DNA of 64,000 nucleotides from Argopecten irradians (taxonomy: Eukaryota; Mollusca; Bivalvia; Pectinida; Pectinidae). The notes under the pieces are model-generated. The model did no database searches and had not been told where the DNA came from. It worked only from the letters and a program-made list of their open reading frames with translations. Shown in pieces: positions 35,369 to 46,361 of the stretch. The stretch covers positions 17,362,008 through 17,426,007 of the forward strand of contig NC_091134.1 of the NCBI RefSeq assembly GCF_041381155.1. The letters run 5' to 3'. Position numbers and translations under genes: made by a program. The first letter of the stretch is position 1. Each line of letters opens with the position of its first letter.

Positions 35369-38300
35369 ATGGAAGAAATTCACAGGAAAGCTTTACAGAA
35401 GACGCGGACTAAACTCGTTCGTGACCTTGACCCCAGTTGCGAACTACAGGACCAGTTGGTGTCTGAACACATATTCACTCCGATAATGCTAGAATATATA
35501 CAGGTAATTACTGGATTGATATACCTTGATTGATAACCCATGCTCACCAATATCAGATTGAATTTGTTTCTTCCATGGTCCATCATCTGCATATCTGTCA
35601 CTGTTTGTAACGAAATGTTGTTGACATTATTTCTCAAACTTTATATACATTGTACTTGTAGGTTTTGTATTTGTTTTCACTTGTTTGGTCTTAATAATTT
35701 TAACAATTAAGGCCCTTGGCTTCTTGTTGCTCACCTGGTCCAAAGAACTAAGATGACATGATACAATATTGTTGTCCCCCAATGCAGAATTATTTTTCAA
35801 AGCTTGAGATGTTAATGAAGGAACATATCACCAAATTATATGTTTGGATATCATGGTTGATTCCAGGCTGAAAGGACACGATCAGATAGGGTGAGAAGAC
35901 TATTAGATGATTTGGTGAGGAGAGGACCAAGGGCTTACTCAGTATTTCTGAAATGTTTACGGGAGTCGGGACATGAGGATTTGGCCAATAGTGTGGAGGA
36001 CAAAGAGTATGAACTACGAGGGATACCTCCCCCTGTCAGGTTAGAGCGTCATAGCGAAGGTGCTTCTGTTATATCGACACCTACGACGATCTACACCCGT
36101 GAGCAAGGGCCAGCGGTAAACCCTGTAAACAACGGGATCCAACCTTCACAACCTTCTGGTGTACAGCCACAGGAATATCAGACCATGCCACATCAGCCGT
36201 CAGATGACAACAACCCATATAGTAGTATGTTCGCACCTTCTGGTGCCAGCATGTCTCAACAGTTAGCCAATCAGGGGTCAGATATGAGTCATGTGACCCC
36301 AGGTCAGAGGAGTGAAAATGTGATGGAAGTTGTCGATGGAGGTGAGCCCCAGACAACAGCTGGTAAGCAACAGTAATTACTGTAATGGGAGTAAAAGAAA
36401 GTGCATTGACCATTTTTATCCTCATTAAACACAGCCAAATCTGTCTATAAAGACCACCTAAGGGACAGGGAAAATGTGGTCCCTATAACCAAGTGGCCTT
36501 TATACACAGGTCAAATTTGGCCATAAGCGGTCATTTGATACCCTAAGAGAGTGGTCTTAAATAATAAACAGGTGGTCTATATATACAGAGGTGGTCACTG
36601 AGGCAGATTTTTTTGTATTTTTCTTAAGTTGTAGTTCCATTTGCATCAATACCAAATTCATCAAGTAAAATATTGCAATTGAAGTTATTCAAGGATACAT
36701 GTACATATCTCTCTCAGAATTATTTCCAACCCACATTAGATAAAGAAAATCAATTCTTTGATAATTACGTATACTGATACAGACTACCAATTACTTTACA
36801 AATTTGGTATAAACACAAAATTCGTGATTTTTATAACTGAGGACAAATACGGTATATAAAAAAATGAATTAGCTGATGAAAAACCAAAATTTACCGCAAA
36901 TACACAATACATTACATTTCATATTTTGTGCATGTAAGCAAATACTATACTTAAGTACATTCAGGTGGTAAATAATTTAAGATCCATGTTTGTTTATTGT
37001 AGAACCTGTCATGAGTGCATATCAGATGGCTCCAGAAAATAGGGTATGTAAAAGGGACTGAAATTACAGAAACTATAAATTGTTTAAAAACCAAAGTGAG
37101 GAAGTTAGTTACTGCCCCACATGGGTCCCCTTGTTGATATCTGAGAGTGTTTGCAAAACATTTGTCAATGCAAAAAAAAATCATCAAGCATTGGTCCATT
37201 TTTTAGCTCACCTGGTCCGAAGGACCGAGCTCGGTGAGCTTATGGGATACCGCGGCGTCCGGCGTCCGGTGTCTGTCGTCCGGCCTCTGTCGTCCGTCAA
37301 CAATCGACTTCTTCTCCATAATCACTGCTCGCATGTCGACAAAATTTGACTGGTAGCATCCTTGTGTGCTACTACCTGAAAATGTACAAATGATGGGACT
37401 GACCCCCCAGGGGTCTGAGGGGCGGGGTCAAAAGAAGTCAATTTGGCTAGCAACTAAGCATGGGATAGCACCCATAATGCAATGGTAGCATCCTTATAGT
37501 GTGGGGATTCAAAATTGTACAAATGATTGGGCTGACCCCCCTGGGGGCCTGAGGGGCGGGGTCAAAAGGGGTCAATTTGGCTATTTCCATATAAACAATT
37601 TCTTTTCTGAATCTAAGCATGGGATAGCACTTTTAATGCAATGGTAGCATTGTTAAAGGATGCGAATTCAAAATTGTACAAATGATGGGGCTGACCCCTG
37701 GTGGCCTGAGGGGCGGGGTCAAAAGGGGTTAATTTGGCTATTCCCATGTAAACGACTTCTTTTTTGCAACTAAGCATGGGATAGCACTTTTAATGCAATG
37801 GTAGCTTCCTTATAGGGTGGGGATTCAAAATTGTACAAATGATGAGGCTGACCACCTAGGGGCCTGAAGGGCGGGGTCAAAAGGGCTCAATTTGGCTATT
37901 TCCATATAAATGACTTCTTCTTTGAAAGTAAGCATGTAGGGATATCAGCCATAATGCAATGGTAGCATCCTTGTAGGGTGGGGATTCAGAATTGTGCAAA
38001 TGATAGGGCTGACTCCCGGGGTCTGAAGGGCTGGGTCGAAAGTGGTCAATTAGACTATTTCCATATAAACGACTTCTTCTCTGCAACTAAACATGGGAAT
38101 TGGCTCATAATGCAATGGTAGCATCCTTATAGGGTGGGGATTAAAAATTGTGCAAATGATGGGGCAGACCTCCCAGGAACCTCAGGGGCGGGATCAAAAG
38201 GGGTCAATTTGGCTATTTCCATATAAACTACTTCTTCTCTGCAACTAAGCATGGAAGAGCACTCATAATGCAATGGTAATATCCTTATAGGGTGGGGATT

Positions 38301-41300
38301 TGAAATTGTACAAATGATAGGGTTGACCCCCCGGGGCCTTAGATGCGGGGCCAAAAAGGTCAATTGGGCTTCTATTTTCATATGAATTACTTCTGCTCTG
38401 AACCTATGTATTGGATAGCATATTTGTATGGTATCTATAGCATCATTATATGGCTGTGATTTAAAATTGAACAAATTTTAGAGTCAATTTTGCTAATTTT
38501 TCTAATTGTAAGAGTCTTTGTGATAATTACTAAAAAAAAACCAGGTGAACGATACAGGCCCTCTGGGCTTCTTGTTTTTTCAGCGATACAAAATGGAATC
38601 CACTCCCAGGGGCCTGTGTTTCATTATCAACAACAAAAACTATGTGAACATGCCTATTTGTGAAGGGACTGATGTGAATCGGGACCAACTCAGTGATCTG
38701 TTTACTTCTCTCAGTTTTGGAGTAGAGACCAAGAATGATTTAACAGGAGCAGTAAGTAGAATGAAAAGACAATACGTCAATATCAAGATACTATAACGAT
38801 GTGGGTAACGTACGAATTACTGTTGATTAATCCGAGGTTCCAGTGATTGTCACATCATATTTTGATGAGATTTTTGTAAAGTCACAATCACCAGAAGGTG
38901 GGACTAATCGACGGTAAATCATCCTTTACCCATGTCATATTTATATTTCGAAACCCTTCTATCTAACAGTGATACCACTTTTTAGCACGTCTTTTGAAGA
39001 AAAGAATGACCTTGGCAATGGTCTCATCCTCTGCATTGGTTAAGGTTTGAATGTAATTTGTGAAATATTATTGTCTATAATCTGTCTGTGTCTGGAATCA
39101 TGATTATATTTTCTCTCATACCTACACATGTAATACTGGCTGATCTCTCATACCTACACGTGTAATACTGGCTGGTCTGTCATACCTACATATGTAGTAC
39201 TGGCTGGTCCAGGGCAATACACTCATGTCGCCTGAGGCTGTATTGCATCGCTACCCATACAATAAAACCTCATGACATCACAGTGTTAACAAAACAAAAA
39301 AATTAAGGTACAATTTTAACAATTTTCTCCACTAGGTTGAAAATATCATGCAATTTTCATGTAATTAAGAATTAACTGATAAATATTCAGAAGCAACTAC
39401 ATATCTCAAAAATAATTCTCTCACATTTAGCCCCTAAACATTTCAACAGGAAGGTAGGCGTGCACTTATTAGATTCAGTATCCTGTTAATCTTAATACAA
39501 TATTTAAGGATTAACTTGAATAGATACAATATTTAAGGATTAACTTGAATAGATTTTTTATGTTATGGAGATATAACACAAAAATCTGAGAGTACTCTAA
39601 ATAATCCGCGAAGCGGTTTATGATGAGAGTACACTCAGATTTTTGTGTTATATCTCCATAACATAAAAAATCTATTCAAGTTAATCCTTATAATTCAATT
39701 TACTAAAGATAATCTCTTCAATATTCAAGATTCATTTTGGGACTCTTTTGTCTATGAAATCATTACGCCGTCATCTCAGCCAATCAGAAGCAACGTTATT
39801 TTTTCCTTTATGGGCTGATAAAGTAAATTTTTAAGCCAATGAAAATGCTCGTAGCAAGCAAAATTGAATTATTTAAAGCAAATGGCAATTTCACTGGATC
39901 TAAAGGGGTTCCATGATATTTATCTTCAGTGTGTATGGAATTAAAAAAAACCCAGATTAAACCTGACATGAAGGTGTGGCAGTTTACTTTTCTTTATTGT
40001 TTTAGGAAATGAAGAGCATATTATCAGAATTAACCCGATATGAAGGTTTGACGATAGTGGACTCCCTTGTCGTGTGCCTCCTGTGCCATGGCGATAGCGA
40101 CAATGTGTATGGAATAGACGGCGAGGCAGTTAATCTTCTCAGTGACGTCTTCAAGATATTTGGCCCTCAAACATGCCAACCTATGATTGGAAAACCAAAA
40201 TTATTTGTTTTGAATTCCTGTAGAGGGCGTGAGTGTATAATATTTTGACCACTTTTTGTATCGCCTGCAACGCAAGGGCGACACTTAGGTATCACTAAGT
40301 CAGGCGTCGGCATTGGTGACGGCGTATGGGAAATGGTTTCCATGCGATAACTTAAGTATCTATCGTTCAATTTCAACCAAATTTGGTATGTTGCTTTATA
40401 TCAATGAGATCTCGCATGAGTTCGATAATGGTCAAAATCCGTCAATATTTGCAAGAGTTACAGGACTTTAAAATTGTCAAAATAGATAAATCCATGGTTT
40501 CCGCTCGATAACTTTAGTAATTATTGTCCGATTTCAACCAAATTTGGTATATTGCTTTATATCAATGAGATCTCGAATGAGTTTGATATTGGTCAACATC
40601 CGTCAATATTGCAAGAGTTATGGGACTTTAAAATCGTCAAAACATGGTTTCCGCTCAATAACTTTAGTATTCATTGTCTGATTTCAACTAAATTTGATAT
40701 ATTGCTTTATATCAATGAGATCTTAGATGGATTTGATACTGGTAAAAATCCATCAATATTTGCAAGAGTTACAGACCTGTTAACTTCACCTAATTATTAA
40801 CAATATTTTCAACTGTAAATAAGTTTTTTTGTGATGCTGTCCAGGCGACACATCCACTTCCGTGGAATTCTTGTAATAATATAAATATGTATGATCATGG
40901 TTTGCCACTATGGTACGTGTAACCACCTAGCAGGAAGCGTGTATAATCAGTGACATTGATGTAGGTTTTCTGCAATCCATCATCAGAATAAAACAAACTG
41001 AGTAATTGAAACCCTGTTTCATATTGATATTTATACATTGTAATACATGTATCAAACATGAGCTGTAAACTTCTATTGAATTGTCGCCAGTAAAACCGGT
41101 AAGTCGTTGTTTCTTTCTCCACAGGTGAGCGAGATTTTGGCAGTCACTTCAGTACTGTTGAGTTGCAGCCTACAGTAGCACAGGCAGACGTCACACTTCA
41201 CCCCCCTTCCAATGTACCAGACGTCCGTCCCACCACCCAGTTAACACTACCAGAGACTAACCCTTCCTTCAAGGATCTCTACATAGCCTACTCCACATTC

Positions 41301-43814
41301 CAAGGTATCCGTCATACTAGCAAAATATTTCTCTTGATGACCCAAAATAGTGAAAATTTTAGTTTATTATTGACAGACAGTTGAACCTCTTTGATGACTC
41401 AATTTGGCTCAAGACCAGATTTAATCTGAACTATTTCTACTGTGTATCCATGACATTATCTGTAAACTGACTTATTTTAGTGCAACATAAATTAATATTT
41501 TCATGTCTAACGATTCTTTCACAGCGATTTACAAATATGTAATTTAGCAGTTTAGAGTTATAGGATTGTTGTATACATCTTCTTTTAAAAGTACAATAAT
41601 GCTTTTAGATATTAATGTTTCAGAAAAATTAAAAGTGCATGTTTCAATTATCAGTTATGATTTTGCACTGATAACATCATGCATCTGTCTTCGGCGGTCA
41701 TGTTTACTTAAGATTTTTTTCTTCTTTTTCATCTTTTTAGGACATGTTTCCTACCTTGATAGTGAGGACGGCAGTTGGTTTATACAAAAACTTGTAGAAG
41801 TCTTCAAGGAAGAAGCCTCACTTTATGAAATAGATATAATGATGAGAGAGGTTTGCATTATATCTAACTATCTACAAATTTTTATCTCATACTGTATTAG
41901 CTCACTCAAATGTTCGATGTAATTGGTATACACAATTACGCTCAGACAAATTTTAGCGCTGTACTTAAATGAAGTGCAATGACGTGCTAAAATTTTCATT
42001 TCAAATTGCAAATATTTTGACTTGCAAAAATAACGGGCTATATGATATCATCTGGAAACCAAAATTTGATGAAATTTTATTTTTTATTTTTGCAATAATG
42101 ACCTTTGGCCCAAATCCTTTCTCAAGTTGTCATCAGTAAACCCAGTATCTGGACAGACAGAGACCAACACTCTAGTCACTCCTGATAAAGGATGTAACGA
42201 GAACCGAATGAAATTGTTCAACCTTCCTTTAAACATCAGTCAGACTCCCAGAATACAATATTTACAAGTTTATTTATAACAAATAATACTAATTACAGTC
42301 ATAGCAGCACATAACACACACTCATACAACAGGCTCTCTCCATCTAACGTTATCATGATATATTATGTACAGATGTTTATTTACAACGATATAAAAATGA
42401 TCATCATATGGTTGCTTTCCATTGGTACAATCCACTGTTCGGAAATAACTAGGTGAAGGTCACACAGACCCGTCACTGGTGAATGTAGAGGTCACACAGA
42501 CCCGCTAGTAGTCGTAGAGGCCACACAGACCTTCTGATAAATGTAGAGGTCATACAGACCCGCGACTTGTCGTAGAGGTCACACAGATCTTCTGGTATAT
42601 GTAGAGGTCACATTGGCTAGCGACGATATGGCTTAATGGCATATGTATCCATCAGTTTCTGGATAGTTCTCTAGTTCTCCATGGGTGGAAAGCTATAATA
42701 TACGTATGTTATGATATAACACCAATTAACAATTATATGTTTGCTCTATACAAATAAATGCTATTTATCTTAATATTGACTATCTCAAAGGCATACTATA
42801 TAGCTATATCACTAATACTAAGATAATCATCTCATTTCTAAGCATTTATGGTAAATAATATCACGTATGCTGACTTAACAACCTAACAATGCTTTACAAA
42901 ACACACCCGGCCTCATACTCACGCATATACACATGGCCCGTGCACACACGTTACCGTGTACGCAAGCACAAACGCCGGGTGAATTACACCTAACCATAAC
43001 TTATAAACTATAGCAAATACCTATATATATGAAACCTCATTATAATTAATACTATGACAAGGACATATAAATGTATTTACTTACCGCAAGCTGTATTTCG
43101 CGCTCTGAATTCCAACCCTGCTATTGTTCGCTACCGTTTTACCTGTGTCCTCTGCTTTCAACTCACACCTGTGTGCATGTGTGACTTACCTTTCGGACTC
43201 TTTAGAGAAACTTAAATGGCGCGAAATCCAAATTACAAACTAACATACATATAATTATACAATGGCACGTGACAAAGGACTTATAGATTAATAGACTCGT
43301 ACATGGGACTATTTTGAAAGATTTTGGCTGCCAACCCTCGGCAAGCTCCGAGTTGACCAGCCAACATTTTTCACTCGGGTTGAGATATCCCTGTCCACTG
43401 ATAAACCCATGTTTAATTTTTTTTCTCCCATGTTTTGAAGAAAAATTCAGTTATTTAGAGTTATTTCTATAGTGTCAACATCACAGAGATGTCGCAATGC
43501 ATCTTCAAAAAATGATGATGTCCTTGACAGTAGTCTCCACAAGTATCGATGACATCATTGTCAAGCGCATGTGAGCTGTCTTTTCTCTACCCTGGTAAAA
43601 GACAGAGATAACTTTTTCCCAAGCAACTGCGGGATAAACTTGTCAAGTGTTGGAGAGAAGAAAATGCAGTATTAAATGAATATAATTTTCCCTCTAGGTA
43701 AACCGTCGTGTCGCCAGTGATTATGATCCCAGTTCATTAGAAGTTCAAATGCCGTCACCTTCCAATACTTTAACTCGACAGTGGTTCTTCAACCCACCTC
43801 AGCAGGGACAATGA
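35369..43814 (+). CDS. CARD caspase B, catalytic dyad kept but P1-Asp pocket altered
   Basis: Eight plus-strand exons with matching phases give 489 residues: 35369-35503, 35867-36362, 37003-37043, 38584-38751, 40006-40228, 41125-41304, 41741-41850 and 43698-43814. The CARD (1-98) and the protease domain (from 225) are close to caspase A. Exon lengths of 135, 223 and 110 are identical between the two genes. A's exons 2 and 3 correspond to one exon here. His308 (LLCHGD) and Cys352 (LNSCRGRERD) are present. The two arginines that hold a P1 aspartate in caspases are replaced: the GTDV loop reads PICEGTDV (Cys250) and the SWR motif reads SYLD (Leu420). The protease may thus have a new specificity or act mainly as a scaffold or regulator of A. 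Introns are rich in repeats, and a repeat abuts the acceptor of exon 38584. The tail is QMPSPSNTLTRQWFFNPP. Confidence 0.92.
36428..36612 (+). repeat. Dispersed CTATAAAGACCACC repeat
   Basis: Built of recurring words CTATAAAGACCACCTAAGGG, AAGTGGCCTTTATACACAGG and GGTGGTC. A diverged copy lies at about 27735-27830 in a caspase A intron (AAGTGGTCTTTATACGCAGG). It lies in the intron after exon 2 of caspase B. Confidence 0.55.
37204..38578 (+). mobile_element. Terminal-hairpin repeat element abutting a caspase B splice acceptor
   Basis: Starts TTAGCTCACCTGGTCCGAAG followed by GGTGAGC (hairpin) and a GTCCGGCGTCCGG-rich head. It ends AACGATACAGGCCCTCTGGGCTTCTTGTTTT. In between are about seven or eight ~170-bp units with ATGCAATGGTAGCATCCTTA, GGGTGGGGATTCAAAATTGT, GGGGCGGGGTCAAAAGGGGT and TTCCATATAAACGACTTCTT. 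No ORF. The pyrimidine-rich end runs straight into TTCAG, the 3' splice site of the exon at 38584. A fragment joining the same kind of ends (GGCCCTTGGCTTCTTGTTGC followed by TCACCTGGTCC) lies near 35710. Confidence 0.85.
39535..39689. repeat. 64-bp inverted repeat (27-bp loop)
   Basis: The arm 39535-39598 (AAGGATTAACTTGAATAGAT...) is complementary to 39626-39689 with one mismatch. The loop carries its own mini-hairpin CCGCGAAGCGG. Part of the left arm is also directly duplicated just upstream (TATTTAAGGATTAACTTGAA twice at 39501-39550). It lies in the intron between caspase B exons 38584 and 40006. Sequence to the right, up to about 39880, ends in AAATTGAATTATTTAA, which is inverted relative to ATAATTCAATTTAC at 39691, so a larger MITE may surround it. 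Confidence 0.9.
40257..40873 (+). mobile_element. Repeat element (TATCGCCTGCAACGCAAGGG family)
   Basis: Starts GTATCGCCTGCAACGCAAGGGCGAC and ends CCAGGCGACACATCCACTTCCGTGGAATTCTTG, so both ends carry small hairpins (GTCGCC / GGCGAC). Inside are three ~125-bp units with TTTCAACCAAATTTGGTATA, TTGCTTTATATCAATGAGAT and CAAGAGTTA-GGACTTTAAAA. It lies directly after the donor of the caspase B exon carrying His and Cys. Confidence 0.7.
42120..43210. repeat. Repeat-rich intron segment with ~33-bp VNTR
   Basis: In the last intron of caspase B. About 42445-42612 holds four to five imperfect ~33-bp units built on GTAGAGGTCACACAGACC. Flanking sequence (TCTGGACAGACAGAGACCAA..., CGCTCTGAATTCCAACCCTG...) looks like a dispersed element, but no ends or ORF could be fixed. 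Confidence 0.45.
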
Positions 43815-43852
43815 ATTCTTTGAAAGCTGGAACATACACAAATAGGTAGAAA

Positions 43853-44345
43853 GTTGGAGCAGAAACAAAAAGCTCTGGATCAGACACAAATAGCTCTAGA
43901 GCAGAGACAAATAGTTCTGGAGCAGACACAAATAGCTAGGAGCAGACTCAAAAGTTCTGGAGCAACACAAATATTTCTGGGGCAGACACAAATAGTTCTG
44001 GAGCAGACACAAATAGTTCTGGAGCAGACACGAAAAGCCGTGGAGCTGAATCAAATAGTTCTTGAGCAGACGCAAATAGCTCTGGAGCAGACACAAATAG
44101 CTCTGGAGCGGAATCAAATAGTTCTTGAGCAGACAAAAATAGCTCTGGAGCAGACACAAATAGTTCTAGGGCAGACAAAAAGAGTTCTGGAGCAGACACA
44201 TATAGCTCTGGAGCAGACACAAATACCTCTGGAGCAGACACAAATACCTCTGGAGCATGCAGACACAAATACCTCTGGAGCAGACACAATAGTTTTGATG
44301 GAAAAATGGAGCAGAAAAAACTCAGGAACAGACACAAATAGTGTA
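43853..44345. repeat. 21-bp tandem repeat just past the caspase B stop
   Basis: About 23 units of type CTGGAGCAGACACAAATAGTT, with variants. The unit is a multiple of three, so frames on both strands stay open (LEQTQIA-type heptads on plus, SAPELFV-type on minus). These are most likely by-products and not proteins. The array starts about 40 bp after the caspase B stop and so lies within its presumed 3'-UTR. Confidence 0.9.
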
Positions 44346-44943
44346 TAGGCGGACAGGTGGTGCAGGCACAAATATTTTTGGTGAAAACTTGAAGCAGACT
44401 TAAAGTGCTTTTCCTATCAATGTAAATCAATTTAGATGCATTCACTTTGTTTTGTTTTAAATAATATTTTATTATAATATTTTAGCATGCTTAATGTTTG
44501 TTAAATTCATGTTTTTTGTTACTATTGTCAATTTTAGCAAACTGTATTCGACCCAATAAGTGCCCAGGGCGTTTGAAAAATCGAAAAATGAAAAGGTGCT
44601 AAAAAGACGAAATTGTTGCAAATCTTTACAGTATTGTATAGTTTTGGTCTTTGTTTATGCATGGACAAATGAAATCGAGGTCTCAAAAAAGGGGGAGGGG
44701 CGCTTATAGGGACATGTGCGCCTATTAGGTCGAATACGGTATCCCATTATACATGCAGTTATAGCTAAAATTTAGAGTTATCTCCCATTTTATTTCTTAT
44801 TGTAATTCAGAGGTATACCACTTTACAAATATTTCACAAAGTTGTCGTCTTTTTTAGCTCTAGCCACAGTTCACACACTTCTCTACAATTTCAGTTATAT
44901 CCATTTTCAAAGTTATCTCCCATAGTAACTGTACCCACAATTT

Positions 44944-46361
44944 ATAGTTTGATGTCTGTTATTTTACCAGTAGTTGTATCAGTGAAATAGTTTGATGTCT
45001 GTCATTTTACCAGTAGTTGTATCAGTGAAATAGTTTGATGTCTGTCATTTTACCAGTAGTTGTGAAGTCTTATCAGTGAAATAGTTTGATGTCTGTCATT
45101 TTACCAGTAGTTGTATCAGTGAAATCTTGTGTAGTTTGATATCTGTCATTTTACCAGTAGTTGTATCAGTGAAATCTTGTGTAGTTTGATGTCTGTCATT
45201 TTACCAGTAGTTGTATCAGTGAAATCTTGTGTAGTTTGATATCTGTCATTTTACCAGTAGTTGTATCAGTGAAATCTTGTGTAGTTTGATATCTGTCATT
45301 TTACCAGTAGTTGTATCAGTAAAATCTTGTGTAGTTTGATATCTGTCATTTTACCAGTAGTTGTATCAGTAAAATCTTGTGTAGTTTGATATCTGTCATT
45401 TTACCAGTAGTTGTATCAGTGAAGTCTTGTGTAGTTTGATGTCTGTCATTTTACCAGTAGTTGTATCAGTGAAATCTTGTGTAGTTTGATATCTGTCATT
45501 TTACCAGTAGTTGTATCAGTGAAGTGTTGAGTACTTTAATTTGATATCTGTCATTTTACCAGTAGTTGTAGCAATGAAATCTTGTGTAGTTTGATATCTG
45601 TCATTTTACCAGTAGTTGTATCAGTAAAATCTTGTGTAGTTTGATATCTGTCATTTTACCAGTAGTTGTATCAGTGAAGTGTTGAGTACTTTAATTTGAT
45701 ATCTGTCATTTTACCAGTAGTTGTAGCAAGAAATCTTGTGTAGTTTGATATCTGTCATTTTACCAGTAGTTGTATCAGTGAAATCTTGTGTAGTTTGATG
45801 TCTGTCATTTTACCAGTAGTTGTATCAGTGAAATCTTGTGTAGTTTGATGTCTGTCATTTTACCAGTAGTTGTATCAGTGAAATAGTTTGATGTCTGTCA
45901 TTTTACCAGTAGTTGTATCAGTGAAATCTTGTGTAGTTTGATATCTGTCATTTTACCAGTAGTTGTATCAGTGAAATCTTGTGTAGTTTGATATCTGTCA
46001 TTTTACCAGTAGTTGTATCAGTGAAATCTTGTGTAGTTTGATGTCTGTCATTTTACCAGTAGTTGTATCAGTGAAATAGTTTGATGTCTGTCATTTTACC
46101 AGTAGTTGTATCAGTGAAATAGTTTGATGTCTGTCATTTTACCAGTAGTTGTATCAGTGAAATAGTTTGATGTCTGTCATTTTACCAGTAGTTGTATCAG
46201 TGAAATCTTGTGTAGTTTGATATCTGTCATTTTACCAGTAGTTGTATCAGTGAAATCTTGTGTAGTTTGATATCTGTCATTTTACCAGTAGTTGTATCAG
46301 TGAAATCTTGTGTAGTTTGATATCTGTCATTTTACCAGTAGTTGTAGCAATGAAATCTTGT
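44944..46361. repeat. 43/50-bp satellite array, ~1.4 kb
   Basis: About 29 units, each containing GATATCTGTCATTTTACCAG and TAGTTGTATCAGTGAAAT. Two unit lengths alternate: a 50-bp form with CTTGTGTAG before TTTGAT and a 43-bp form lacking 7 bp of it. A few units have GAGTACTTTAA variants. The high identity between units implies recent expansion or gene conversion. No coding potential. Confidence 0.95.

Noticed and set aside
40257-40800. Plus-strand ORF at 40552-40800 after the caspase B catalytic exon
   Set aside because: Lies in the internal units of a repeat element within an intron. The spliced model joins 40228 to 41125 in phase.
43854-44445. 164- and 165-codon ORFs with heptad-like repeats on both strands
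   Set aside because: Product of a 21-bp tandem repeat, open on both strands, without independent start or context. Kept only as a finding to test.
44944-46361. Regularly spaced repeats resembling a CRISPR array
   Set aside because: Units are contiguous with no unique spacers, in a eukaryotic genome. It is a satellite.
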